The position numbers were made by a program, and so were the translations under genes. From an uncultured Granulosicoccus sp. (GTDB lineage Bacteria > Pseudomonadota > Gammaproteobacteria > Granulosicoccales > Granulosicoccaceae): a stretch of DNA of 64,000 bases. This document shows positions 46,921-56,398 of the stretch, piece after piece (positions within the stretch are counted from its first letter, which is position 1; each line of letters opens with the position of its first letter). Location: contig CALDSR010000002.1 in NCBI GenBank assembly GCA_937924505.1, positions 62,001 to 126,000 on the forward strand, in the 5' to 3' direction. The notes below the pieces were generated by a model, which searched no databases, was not told the origin of the DNA, and saw nothing but the letters and a program-made list of their open reading frames with translations.

Positions 46921-48540
46921 ATGACTGACAGTTTTGATTATGTAGTAATCGGTGCTGGTTCAGCTGGCTGTGTATTGGCTAACCGCCTGTCGGCAGATGG
47001 TACTACAACCGTCGCACTGCTGGAGGCAGGTGGTCGTGACTGGAACCCGTGGATTCATGTCCCGGTGGGTTATTTCAAGACCATTCATAACCCGAAAACC
47101 GACTGGTGCTACGTCACCGAGCCTGACCCCGGTCTTAATGGACGTAGCCTGAAATGGCCACGCGGCAAGGTGCTTGGCGGCTGCAGTTCAATCAACGGCC
47201 TCCTGTACGTCCGAGGACAGCATCAGGATTATGACCGCTGGGCTTCCCTGGGCTGTCAGGGCTGGTCATACAAGGACGTCCTCCCTTACTTCAAGCGGTC
47301 CGAGAATCATTCGCGCGGCGCCGACGAATTCCACGGCGTGGACGGCCCACTACAGGTCAGCGATATGTCATTCAAACGACCCGTTTGCGATGACTTCATA
47401 AAAGGTGTCGCTGAGCTCGGCACACCAATGAGGGACGATATCAACGCCGAGGATCAAGAAGGTGTTGGCTACTTCCAACTGACGACTCATAAAGGACGAA
47501 GATGCAGTACGGCTGTTGCCTATCTCAACGGCGCCCGTTCGCGTACGAATCTTTCCATTATCACGCATGCGATGGTCAAACGCATCGGGTTCGATAACAA
47601 GCACGCAACTTCGGTACACATAGAACAAAAAGGCAAGCAGCGAGAAATCTGCGCTCGCCAAGAAATCATCCTCTGCGCCGGTGCAATTGGTTCGCCACAA
47701 CTATTACAGGTGTCCGGTATCGGACCAGGTCAGGTATTGCAGAACGCAGGGGTCGAGACCCTGGTCGATGCGCCCGAAGTCGGCGAGAATCTCCAGGACC
47801 ACCTGCAGATTCGCGCGGTGTACAAGACAAACAAACCAGTGACCCTGAACGACGAGCTATCCAATAATTGGCAAAAAATGCGCGCTGGCCTTGAATATAT
47901 TGCTAATCGTACCGGCCCTTTGTCGATGGCAGCGAGCCAGGTCTACGCGTTCTGTCGCACCCGCTTGTCCAACGAACGTCCTGATATCCAGTATCACTTC
48001 CAACCTTTGTCGGCTGATTCCCCCGGCGAAGGCCTGCATCCGTTTTCCGCCATTACGGCCTCCGTGTGCCAACTGCGGCCAGAGAGCCGAGGCTCGATTC
48101 AGATCAAGTCCAACGATGCAAACCAGCATCCCATCATTCGACCGAATTATCTGTCCACCGACTTTGACTGCCAGACTGCTATCGAATCATTGAAATTCAC
48201 TCGACGAATCATGCAAACCGAGGCCATGCGTGGGCATATTGCCTCCGAATATTCACCGGATTCAAACGCGACCAGCGATGAAGACATCCTTGATCAGGCG
48301 CGCAACATTGCCAATACGATCTATCACCCAACCAGTACTTGCCGCATGGGCGCCGACGAGCGAGCAGTCGTCGATATACGGCTGCGCGTCAACGGTGTAA
48401 CCGGACTGAGAGTGGTCGATGCCTCGATAATGCCTGAAATTGTCTCTGGCAATACCAACGCCCCGACCATCATGATTGCCGAGCGTGCATCTGATTTGAT
48501 CATTGAGGATCGCCGGGAAGCATCGGTTGCAGTAGCATAG
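46921..48540 (+). CDS. GMC-family FAD-dependent alcohol dehydrogenase (choline dehydrogenase-like)
   Basis: This 539-aa flavoprotein has the FAD motif VIGAGSAGCVLANRLSADG at the N-terminus, GMC signature 1 around WPRGKVLGGCSSINGLLYVR, and signature 2 GAIGSPQLLQVSGIGP. The catalytic histidine is in YHPTSTCRMG near residue 467, and NTNAPTIMIAERASD follows. It oxidises a primary alcohol to an aldehyde using FAD. The sequence does not tell the substrate; choline, other alcohols and isethionate are all used by relatives. A phosphate acetyltransferase gene follows after 30 bp, and an IclR regulator is divergent. Confidence 0.93.
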   Translation: MTDSFDYVVIGAGSAGCVLANRLSADGTTTVALLEAGGRDWNPWIHVPVGYFKTIHNPKTDWCYVTEPDPGLNGRSLKWPRGKVLGGCSSINGLLYVRGQHQDYDRWASLGCQGWSYKDVLPYFKRSENHSRGADEFHGVDGPLQVSDMSFKRPVCDDFIKGVAELGTPMRDDINAEDQEGVGYFQLTTHKGRRCSTAVAYLNGARSRTNLSIITHAMVKRIGFDNKHATSVHIEQKGKQREICARQEIILCAGAIGSPQLLQVSGIGPGQVLQNAGVETLVDAPEVGENLQDHLQIRAVYKTNKPVTLNDELSNNWQKMRAGLEYIANRTGPLSMAASQVYAFCRTRLSNERPDIQYHFQPLSADSPGEGLHPFSAITASVCQLRPESRGSIQIKSNDANQHPIIRPNYLSTDFDCQTAIESLKFTRRIMQTEAMRGHIASEYSPDSNATSDEDILDQARNIANTIYHPTSTCRMGADERAVVDIRLRVNGVTGLRVVDASIMPEIVSGNTNAPTIMIAERASDLIIEDRREASVAVA

Positions 48541-48570
48541 ACACGATCCCCCACACACCCTTGCCGGCTC

Positions 48571-49563
48571 ATGTCAGTCTTTGATCGCGTTCTGACGAAC
48601 GCTCGCAAACATCAACGTCGAATTGTGCTGCCTGAAGCACAAGATGAGCGGGTGCTGCAAGCTGCCTGCAAAGCGGTTGCACAAGATATCGCCGCGCCCA
48701 TCCTGCTAGGTAAAACAGCAGAGATCCCGTCAATAATGACAAGCCTTGGACTATCAACAGCAGGACTCGAGTTGGTTGATCCGACAAATGATCCGCGTCG
48801 AGATCACTATGCCGCGCTGCTGACCGAGAAACGCGCGCACCGGGGAATGACACATGAAAAGGCACTCAATGCCTTGAACTCTCCCATCACCTATGCCTGC
48901 ATGATGGTCGTAGCCGGAGATGCCGACGGCTGTGTGGCTGGCGCAGAGACAGCAACTGCCGACGTGGTTCGCAATGCAATGCGCTGTGTCGGCAAACGTG
49001 AAGGCGAGGCCGTGGTCTCAAGTTGCTTTGTCATGTTGCTGCAAGCCGAACATCCAGTCAGCGATGTCATGGTGATCGGGGACTGTGCCTTGGTGATTGA
49101 TCCTGATGCAAAACAACTGGGCAGTATTGCCGTAGCAACCGGAGAGACGGCCAAACAGTTGCTTAATCTCGAACCACAAGTCGCCATGTTGTCATTCTCA
49201 ACAGCAGGCAGTGCCAGACACACGGCAGTTACCAAGGTAATACAGGCCACGCAACAGGCAAAGACTGCCAGACCCGATTGGCGAATTGTTGGTGAAGTGC
49301 AACTCGATGCAGCTGTGATGCCTGACATTCTCGCGCGCAAATCCCCTGAACACGCAACTGATGAGCCGTGCAACGTCTTGATCTTTCCTGATCTGAATGC
49401 TGGCAATATCGGTTACAAACTTATCGAACGTTTTGGCGGCGCTCAAGCAATCGGGCCAATACTGCAAGGTCTGAATCACCCGGTCAATGATTTAAGTCGT
49501 GGTTGCAGTACCAACGATATCGTGAAAATCATGGCCGTAACCGCCGCGCAAGTCACCGATTAA
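48571..49563 (+). CDS. pta: Phosphate acetyltransferase
   Basis: This enzyme interconverts acetyl-CoA and acetyl phosphate. At 330 aa it is the short, single-domain type. Family segments are RIVLPEAQDERVLQAA, YACMMVVAGDADGCVAGAET, LSFSTAGSARH, GEVQLDAAVMP, and LIFPDLNAGNIGYKLIERFG. No acetate kinase gene is next to it. That is unusual for an overflow pathway and more typical of pathways that produce acetyl phosphate directly, such as sulfoacetaldehyde acetyltransferase. No such gene is in the window. Confidence 0.95.
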   Translation: MSVFDRVLTNARKHQRRIVLPEAQDERVLQAACKAVAQDIAAPILLGKTAEIPSIMTSLGLSTAGLELVDPTNDPRRDHYAALLTEKRAHRGMTHEKALNALNSPITYACMMVVAGDADGCVAGAETATADVVRNAMRCVGKREGEAVVSSCFVMLLQAEHPVSDVMVIGDCALVIDPDAKQLGSIAVATGETAKQLLNLEPQVAMLSFSTAGSARHTAVTKVIQATQQAKTARPDWRIVGEVQLDAAVMPDILARKSPEHATDEPCNVLIFPDLNAGNIGYKLIERFGGAQAIGPILQGLNHPVNDLSRGCSTNDIVKIMAVTAAQVTD

Positions 49564-49604
49564 AACCGAATTAGGTCCGAGTTGACGTTAATTCCCTAAA
49601 ACCA

Positions 49605-49643
49605 TCAACTCCAACTACCAACACCAACACCAATATCAATACC
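49605..49643. repeat. Short low-complexity CAA/CCAA tract
   Basis: Repeated CAACNCCAA-type units lie between the pta stop and the convergent asparaginase stop. It is simple-sequence DNA with no visible hairpin. Confidence 0.4.
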
Positions 49644-49644
49644 A

Positions 49645-50664
49645 CTAGGCAATTGTGCCAAGTTGCTCCCAATCAGAAGAAGGCTCGGAACGACCAATAG
49701 TCTCGCCACGCGAGTTGGCGATTGATGGCGTTAAATGTTCTGCCAGTGCTCGCATGTCGTCGCGACTCAGGACGCCAAGCGACTGCAGGACAGCACCCAA
49801 GGCAACACGGGCGGCTGCATCACTGCCATCGTCAATTTTCAATGCGACACCTATCTTGTGCGCTGAAATAACGGCTGTATAGACGCCATCTGCGCCAACC
49901 TTGACTAGAACATCAGGTGCGAGTCGATCCATTAAGTCTGTGCATAAGCGCTCCTTACCAGCAACAAGGTAAGGATTAGCGGTAATTGCTTGACGTAGGC
50001 TTTTTACAGCATCGAGCCGTGCACCTTCAAAGAAACCATCATCACCAAAACGCGCCATGGCCAATGCTATTCGTTGCAGCGGCAAGGCAAGAGTCGGGAT
50101 CGCACAACCGTCGTAGCCCCAGGGGAGCTGCATGATGCGTGTATTGGTCAGGCTCTCCAGTACTTCAAACCAGCGTTTTTGCGCATCATGATTGTAAAGC
50201 CTGTAGTTGCGCGTCTGTTCACCAAGGTGACAACAAGTGGACAACATACCAAGATGCTTGCCCGAACAGTTGTGATGGATACGTTGTGGGCCGCGACCAT
50301 CGGCGAGCAGGTCAAACTGGGTGGCCTGATGCAGGGGTAACTCCGCACCACACTCAAGATCATCGTGCTCAAGCGACAGCCGGCTCAGCCAGTCCTGTGC
50401 AAGACCTGCATGAATCGGTTCGCCGTTGTGGGATGAGCAGGCCAGTGCCATGTGGCGCTCATCAAGCCCATAGGCTTCAACTGCACCCGATTCAGCAAAT
50501 GGTATCGCCTGCAGAAACTTGATCGATGAGCGAGGAAAAATGGAGCGTTGCACGTCTCCCAATGCCCCTAATAGTCGCCCCGATGAGTCAACGATCGCGA
50601 CAGCACCGCGATGCCGGCTTTCAATGGCATTACCACGCCAGCGATTGATCAGTACCGGATTCAT
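49645..50664 (-). CDS. L-asparaginase II family protein (Rhizobium etli type)
   Basis: This 339-aa protein belongs to the serine-dependent asparaginase family unrelated to E. coli AnsA/AnsB. The Ser-x-x-Lys pair is S46/K49 in PRSSIKFLQ. Other conserved segments are ALACSSHNGEP, HHNCSGKHLGML with the Cys and Lys of the metal site, and PWGYDGCAIPTLALPL. It would hydrolyse asparagine to aspartate and ammonia in the cytoplasm. It starts 8 bp after trpS on the same strand, so the two are probably co-transcribed. Confidence 0.92.
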   Translation of the reverse strand: MNPVLINRWRGNAIESRHRGAVAIVDSSGRLLGALGDVQRSIFPRSSIKFLQAIPFAESGAVEAYGLDERHMALACSSHNGEPIHAGLAQDWLSRLSLEHDDLECGAELPLHQATQFDLLADGRGPQRIHHNCSGKHLGMLSTCCHLGEQTRNYRLYNHDAQKRWFEVLESLTNTRIMQLPWGYDGCAIPTLALPLQRIALAMARFGDDGFFEGARLDAVKSLRQAITANPYLVAGKERLCTDLMDRLAPDVLVKVGADGVYTAVISAHKIGVALKIDDGSDAAARVALGAVLQSLGVLSRDDMRALAEHLTPSIANSRGETIGRSEPSSDWEQLGTIA

Positions 50665-50672
50665 GGCGACCC

Positions 50673-51674
50673 TTAAGCGATGCCTACCGCGTGACGAAGC
50701 TGGTCCATATACGGTCGGCTTATGGCTCGGGCACGTTCACCACCGACTGCCAGCACTTTGTCGATTTCCGCAGGATTGGCCATCAGTTCATCATACCGCT
50801 CACGTGGCTCTGCCAGCACTGTGTCCAGCATTTCGAAGAGCCGTTGCTTGGCATCACCCCAACCGATACCCGCCGCATAATCAGCAGCCAGGGTTTTGGT
50901 CTCATCTTCACTGGCGATTGATCTGAATATTTCAAACACCGTGTTCCCTTCAGTCTCCTTGGGCTCACCCGGTTCCTGCGAGTTGGTTTTGATTTTCATT
51001 ATTGATTTTCGCAGCTTCTTGGATGTCTCGAACAAGGGAATGGTATTGCCATAGCTTTTGCTCATCTTGCGTCCATCGAGCCCCGCCAGTACGGCTGCCT
51101 TGTCATCAACAACAAAATTCGGCAGGACAAGATGTTCGCCAAAATGGTGATTGAACCGCTGCGCTATATCACGCGCCATTTCAATATGTTGTATCTGATC
51201 GCGACCTACCGGTACGTGCGTCGCCTTGAACATCAGAATATCCGCGCTCATGAGAATCGGGTAACTGAACAAGCCCATGGTGATGCCTTTGTCAGGATCG
51301 TTGCTCGCGTCTTCGAGGTTCTCCTGCACCACCGCCTTGTAGGCATGAGCCCGATTCATCAAGCCTTTGGCTGTCAAGCAGGTCAACATCCAGGTCAGCT
51401 CCATGATTTCGGGGATATCTGACTGACGGTAGAACGTTGCATGGTCCGTATCCAGCCCCAGGGCGAGCCATGAGGCTGCGATCTCCTGACGGGATTGGCG
51501 CAGTAAGCCCGGATCCTGATTCTTGATCATCCCGTGGTAGTCTGCGAGAAAGTAGAAGCCGTCCTGCTCACGTCGCTGACTGGCAGCGATGGCTGGGCGT
51601 ATGGCGCCCACATAGTTACCCAGATGAGGGGTACCTGACGGAGTGATTCCGGTAAGCCAGATTTGTTTCGTCAT
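50673..51674 (-). CDS. trpS: Tryptophanyl-tRNA synthetase
   Basis: This is a class I aminoacyl-tRNA synthetase charging tRNA-Trp, 333 aa from the ATG at 51674; an in-frame TTG at 51695 would add seven residues. The HIGH motif appears as TPHLGN (residues 15-20) and the KMSKS motif as GRKMSKSYGN. Between them are LTWMLTCLTAKGLMNRAHAY and PVGRDQIQHIEMARDIAQRF. Confidence 0.96.
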   Translation of the reverse strand: MTKQIWLTGITPSGTPHLGNYVGAIRPAIAASQRREQDGFYFLADYHGMIKNQDPGLLRQSRQEIAASWLALGLDTDHATFYRQSDIPEIMELTWMLTCLTAKGLMNRAHAYKAVVQENLEDASNDPDKGITMGLFSYPILMSADILMFKATHVPVGRDQIQHIEMARDIAQRFNHHFGEHLVLPNFVVDDKAAVLAGLDGRKMSKSYGNTIPLFETSKKLRKSIMKIKTNSQEPGEPKETEGNTVFEIFRSIASEDETKTLAADYAAGIGWGDAKQRLFEMLDTVLAEPRERYDELMANPAEIDKVLAVGGERARAISRPYMDQLRHAVGIA

Positions 51675-51806
51675 GCCAAAGTGGTCTATTCTCAACGCGC
51701 CATGTAAAGGGATCTAGCGGGTACAGGGATTGTATCAAGCTGAGCTTGCGACTCCCTTGATCCGAGCATTTAAAAAATATAAACAGGAAACTTTACAACA
51801 CCCTTC

Positions 51807-53066
51807 ATGTTTGAAACCGCAGTGTCGGGGAGTTTATCCAGCCGATCGCCCACCCGACGATCGAAGGCAAGCAGCACAAGTCGATTCCTGCGCGCGCTGA
51901 CTCTGCTATTGGCAGTGGCCAGCTGTGGCGCCCACGCGGAAGCGTTCAGCGATCTTCTCGTTGCACTGGAATCCGACGGCCGCTCTCACACCGTCCAACA
52001 CACGCTCGCAACAGAAGATGAGCTACTGGTCGTGGATTTGCCTGGTAGCGTCATTCCTCAGGAAGTACGTTTTATGGGTCCCGAGAGAGACACCTTCAAG
52101 AACGCGTATACCAATCGCCCGGAGCGGATTGCACTGTGGTCAGGCAGCGCTTTCGCTCGCTACCACCATCAGTACGGCAGCGCCGTTGAACAGACTGAAT
52201 CCGGGTCGTTCGTGTTGACCATCAGTTCGCTTCCCGAGCAACTCGTTTTGCTTGACGACAGCCAGATTTCTTCGAGTATCACCTGGGTATTTCCGTCGGA
52301 ATTCGAGCTGACCCACTATACGCTCAGTAACGAGTCCATCGGCCTCGAAACCATTGGTCAATGGATCGAGGAGGACAATACGCTGTCCTTTCGTCAAACC
52401 GGCGGCCAACGAGCGGAACTGATCATCGAGTATCGCTACCGAACACCGGTCGTGGAGGAAGTGGTAGACGAGGTCACGGAAGAGGTTGTCGCGGTCGTGG
52501 AGGAGATCGATCCGTGTGATTCATTATCGACTGCCAACGATGCCTGTTCCCCCGATGAAGATGAGGACGGTGTACCCGACTATCGGGACATCTGTCTGGC
52601 ATCACCAGCGACCGAGCCGGCAATTACGCACAAGGTCGTTAGCCAGCAGGGGAACAATCATATCGGCAAAGACAGCGATAGCCCAGACAGTGAACGCAAA
52701 GTCAGCAAATTGGGATGTTCAGCTACCCAGACTCTCGTCCTTGAAGGGATTACCTTTGCCACCGGACGAAGCTACATTGATGTCCATGCACGCCGTTTGC
52801 TTGATCGAGTTGCCAATGCGATGCAGCATTTCCCGGAAAAGGTTTTCGAAATTGGTGCACACACTGATAACCAAGGCACGGAAACAAACAACCAGAGACT
52901 CTCGCGTAAACGCGCCGACGCAGTCCGGCACTATTTGATGCTCCGAGGTGTGGGTCCCAACCAGGTTCAGGCTAAAGGCTATGGTGAAAGCACACCGTTA
53001 GGCGACAACAAGACGCTGGACGGTCGCCGAGTTAATCGGCGTGTGGAGCTATCGGAGCTGGACTGA
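51807..53066 (+). CDS. OmpA-family peptidoglycan-binding protein
   Basis: This 419-aa envelope protein has a long basic N-terminus and a hydrophobic segment (FLRALTLLLAVASCGAHA) that could be cut by signal peptidase I after AHA or lipidated at the cysteine of VASC. Residues 45-215 are a beta-rich domain without a family match. An acidic linker follows (EEVVDEVTEEVVAVVEEIDP), then a calcium-binding thrombospondin-3-like motif DEDEDGVPDYRDIC. The C-terminal OmpA domain (about 310-419) has ITFATGRSYID, GAHTDNQGTETNNQRLSRKR and GYGESTPLGDN, with the Asp and Arg that hold peptidoglycan. Confidence 0.9.
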   Translation: MFETAVSGSLSSRSPTRRSKASSTSRFLRALTLLLAVASCGAHAEAFSDLLVALESDGRSHTVQHTLATEDELLVVDLPGSVIPQEVRFMGPERDTFKNAYTNRPERIALWSGSAFARYHHQYGSAVEQTESGSFVLTISSLPEQLVLLDDSQISSSITWVFPSEFELTHYTLSNESIGLETIGQWIEEDNTLSFRQTGGQRAELIIEYRYRTPVVEEVVDEVTEEVVAVVEEIDPCDSLSTANDACSPDEDEDGVPDYRDICLASPATEPAITHKVVSQQGNNHIGKDSDSPDSERKVSKLGCSATQTLVLEGITFATGRSYIDVHARRLLDRVANAMQHFPEKVFEIGAHTDNQGTETNNQRLSRKRADAVRHYLMLRGVGPNQVQAKGYGESTPLGDNKTLDGRRVNRRVELSELD

Positions 53067-53393
53067 TATTTCCCGTAACCGACCTCGCTGACACATAGCG
53101 TCCATCCTTTTTTCAATTTAAAGTCAAAGTCGAAGGGCACGCCTGATAAAGCCTGGTCAGAAATTTATGTTCCAGCCCAATATCAAACTTTTTTCGCTGT
53201 AAATACAAGCAAGCGATGCACTAAATAACAGACAAATCGAATTTCCGCTGATTTGGTCTTATCCATTAAATGAAATGGAACACAAAAGACAAAAACTAAA
53301 TCCTTGGACGATTGCCAGAATAGCTCATGCTCTGCGACAATAACGAGCGGGTCTCGGACTTCCAGTCACCGCCCAATTTCAGGAGAAAGATCA
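53067..53393. other. Intergenic region upstream of the secreted hydrolase
   Basis: 327 bp, AT-rich in its middle, between two plus-strand genes. No terminator hairpin is visible. The AGGAG at 53381-53385 is the ribosome binding site of the hydrolase gene. A frame open from 53304 continues into the hydrolase but has no start signals of its own. Confidence 0.5.
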
Positions 53394-56288
53394 GTGATTT
53401 TTAATGCATCAACACGCTCTCGAAGCGCGTGGTTAACCTGCGTTCTGTTGATGAGTTCTGTGCTCATGATTGTGGGCAAAGCTTCTGCTGCAGATTTGGT
53501 GCTCGAACCCGGGGTCACGGACAACGGGGAGTATGGCTGGAAATGGGGAAATAATGCAAATATTGATGTTGTCACCGCGGAGTTTCAGGGAACTGGATCC
53601 GATCTCGAACTAGCTGTAACCGGCTACGATGTAGATACCCGCACAGAAGTGTCAGTGTCTGTGAATGGGAACTTACTGGGCTATCTCCCCAGAGGATCAA
53701 GCAACAATTCGCTCGGCCCTGAAGCCTTTTTTCTTATACCGGCTGCTGATCAGCTATCGGGTATCAACACAGTAGAATTCGCTCAGGCAGGCAACAGTGG
53801 CTGGATTTGGGGAGTAACAAACATCCTCATCACTGCGGACGAACCTTCAGCGGCAGATTTGGCGCTCGTACCCGGGGTCACTGACAACGGGGAATATGGC
53901 TGGAGATGGGGAAGCAACGCAAATATTGACGTGGTCACCGCTGAATTTCAGGGTACTGGATCTGACCTTGAATTGGCCGTTACTGGCTACGATGTTGATA
54001 CGAGCACAGAAGTCTCAGTATCAGTAAATGGGAACTTACTGGGTTATCTACCCAAAGGATCAAGCAACAATTCGCTCAGCTCCGAAGCCTTTTTTCTAAT
54101 ACCGGCTGCCGATCAGCTATCAGACATCAACACAATAGAATTCACTCAGACCGGCAGCAGTGGCTGGATTTGGGGAGTAACAAACATCCTCCTTTTTCAA
54201 AGCACTGTTGATTTAACGCTGGTACCCGGTATTGAGGAAACCGCACAACTCGGCTGGAAGTGGGGAACAAACAGCAATCAAGACAGGGTCATTGCAACGT
54301 TTCAAAATACCGGCACCGACGCAACGCTCTCAGTTGACGGTTACGACATAGATATCGCTACAGAAGTCTCAGTATCCCTGAACGGAGACTTTGTAAACTT
54401 CCTGCCACGCGGACCCAATAATCAGCTCAATGGTGGGTCCACATTCACTCTTCCCGTGGCTGATCAGCTACCAGGCGAGAATACTCTCGAATTCAAACAA
54501 GCAGGTAGTAGTGGCTGGCGATGGGGTGTCACAAACATACTCCTTTCAGACTCTACTTCACCACCACCACCACCGCCGACGCCGACCACAGGTGAGCTTG
54601 CTGTATTCCACCGGAGTGGACAATCGTTTCTGACGTGGAACGAATCCGCCAGCGACTCGGGCTACCATGTTTACCGACACTCATCACCGATCACTGCGGG
54701 CAACCTGAACAACGCAGAACGAATCACCAATCGATGGGGTGCACTCGACATGAACACGTCGGCTAATCCCTATGGTGGCCCCAATGTGCCTGCTAACTTT
54801 GTTATCAATGATCTCGCTACGCCACTCGGCGACAATACAGGGCTTTTTGTCTATACAACCCAACAAGGCGATTCATCCAACGCCTACTACGCGGTAACCG
54901 CTGTGAATGCCAATGGCGTCGAGCAGACATTGATCGCCACTAACACGCCCGTTACCGAGTCGGTTGCAATACCAAACGATGTGCTTACCGTTACCAATGG
55001 CAACGGCAAAGGCAGGATCTATACGCAGTATATGGATTACACCAATTGGAACCCAACATTCAATGGGTATGCATACAACTATACGTTGGCACTGCCTTCA
55101 AACTATAACCCCGCCGTTTCCTATCCTCTGATGCTCGAGCTACATGCATACGGCGAACAATACAAGTACGTGCCAGAATCAGAGTTTGACTGGCAAGTGA
55201 TAACTCTGCTGCCAAATGATCCCGGACCCGCGGTTGGTGCAATAAACTCTTGGTGGTACGGCTACTCAAGCGACCACAATTACAACACAGGCGGCAGCAT
55301 TCCCGATTCAGGGGTCATCGCAAATTTCACTGAACAACGAGTAATGCGCTCGATACAAGCCGCGATCAACCACCCTGATTACAATATCAATGAAAACCTT
55401 GTACACGCCTTCGGCAACTCCATGGGTGCGTCAGGTGCAATGTCCATGGCACTGCGCTACGGCACGATATTATCCGGGGTTTACGCTGGCCAACCGATGA
55501 CAAACTACGGGACTGATCCGGTATTCAGATCGGAGTTTGAGCGGCTATGGGGTTTGCAGTCCAGCAATCTGCCGATCGTCAACGCTGGCCCCTATAGTGA
55601 GGGTATTAGCCTGTACGGGGCGAACGGCGTACAGAACATTGGCGTCTGGGACTGGATGAACCATCACAAACAAGTCGTTGATCGTCGTGGCGACAACTTT
55701 GCGTTTCTGATGACCATGCATGGCAAACAGGACGGCACCATCCAATGGGGCTCGCAGGGCCAACCGACTGTTCCGGCGTTGACTGATGCGAACATCGGCT
55801 TCACCGCCAGAAACTTGCAAGTCGGCCACACATGGGTCGGTTTCGCTGTCAATATTCCCATGTTCGGACTTGGTAACGCCGAACAATTTCCGTGGAAATA
55901 TCCTTTGAATCTCAGTTTCCCGGCAGTACAGAATGCGACAGGTTCAAGCTCGACCAATCCGTCAAACAATGGCGAGGATGTCTATAACATGAACATTGAA
56001 TGGGCCACACCTCACACACCGTTTGCAAGCACGATTGTGGATCAGTCATCCCGATACGAGATATCGATCAGATCGACCGATAGCGCGCAGTCTGCAGACA
56101 TCACACCGCGCCGAACCCAGCAGTTCAAGCCTAATCCAGGTAATCAATGCAGCTGGACAGCCACAAACAATAACAACGGTGCGAATCTGGGCTCTGGATC
56201 CTCGACTGTCGATGGCGATTCATTGCTGACGATTCCCCAGGTGAATATTGTTACCGGTAGTGGTACCAAGCTGGCAATCAGCTGCTAG
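53394..56288 (+). CDS. Secreted alpha/beta hydrolase with three tandem N-terminal beta-modules
   Basis: The start is the GTG at 53394, with AGGAG eight bases upstream and a signal peptide ending near GKASA; this gives 964 aa. Three repeats of about 115 residues begin at residues 33, 154 and 272. Each has a PGVTDNGEYGWKWG-like opening, a VSVSVNGNLLGYLP-like core and a GWIWGVTNILL-like end. A proline linker (about 390-396) and a fibronectin-like region follow. The C-terminal hydrolase has a nucleophile elbow G-N-S676-M-G, with likely Asp780 (GKQDGTIQW) and His812 (VGHTWVGF) completing a triad. It looks like an extracellular esterase with binding modules, possibly for a polysaccharide; the substrate is unknown. 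Confidence 0.85.
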   Translation: MIFNASTRSRSAWLTCVLLMSSVLMIVGKASAADLVLEPGVTDNGEYGWKWGNNANIDVVTAEFQGTGSDLELAVTGYDVDTRTEVSVSVNGNLLGYLPRGSSNNSLGPEAFFLIPAADQLSGINTVEFAQAGNSGWIWGVTNILITADEPSAADLALVPGVTDNGEYGWRWGSNANIDVVTAEFQGTGSDLELAVTGYDVDTSTEVSVSVNGNLLGYLPKGSSNNSLSSEAFFLIPAADQLSDINTIEFTQTGSSGWIWGVTNILLFQSTVDLTLVPGIEETAQLGWKWGTNSNQDRVIATFQNTGTDATLSVDGYDIDIATEVSVSLNGDFVNFLPRGPNNQLNGGSTFTLPVADQLPGENTLEFKQAGSSGWRWGVTNILLSDSTSPPPPPPTPTTGELAVFHRSGQSFLTWNESASDSGYHVYRHSSPITAGNLNNAERITNRWGALDMNTSANPYGGPNVPANFVINDLATPLGDNTGLFVYTTQQGDSSNAYYAVTAVNANGVEQTLIATNTPVTESVAIPNDVLTVTNGNGKGRIYTQYMDYTNWNPTFNGYAYNYTLALPSNYNPAVSYPLMLELHAYGEQYKYVPESEFDWQVITLLPNDPGPAVGAINSWWYGYSSDHNYNTGGSIPDSGVIANFTEQRVMRSIQAAINHPDYNINENLVHAFGNSMGASGAMSMALRYGTILSGVYAGQPMTNYGTDPVFRSEFERLWGLQSSNLPIVNAGPYSEGISLYGANGVQNIGVWDWMNHHKQVVDRRGDNFAFLMTMHGKQDGTIQWGSQGQPTVPALTDANIGFTARNLQVGHTWVGFAVNIPMFGLGNAEQFPWKYPLNLSFPAVQNATGSSSTNPSNNGEDVYNMNIEWATPHTPFASTIVDQSSRYEISIRSTDSAQSADITPRRTQQFKPNPGNQCSWTATNNNNGANLGSGSSTVDGDSLLTIPQVNIVTGSGTKLAISC
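53490..54548 (+). repeat. Three tandem coding repeats in the hydrolase gene
   Basis: Repeat units start at 53490, 53853 and 54207, so the periods are 363 and 354 bp. By my reading the first two units differ at about 14 of 112 amino acids, and many codons are identical, so that duplication is recent. The third unit is much more diverged. Confidence 0.9.
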
Positions 56289-56398
56289 CGCCGAGCTGGG
56301 AACTGGCGACAGCGCAAGCTCTGATTACAGGCAGGGCCTGCGCAGTTTGCCGGTGCGACAATCGTGTCCGTACGTCCTTGGCAAGGGCGTGCCAACAA

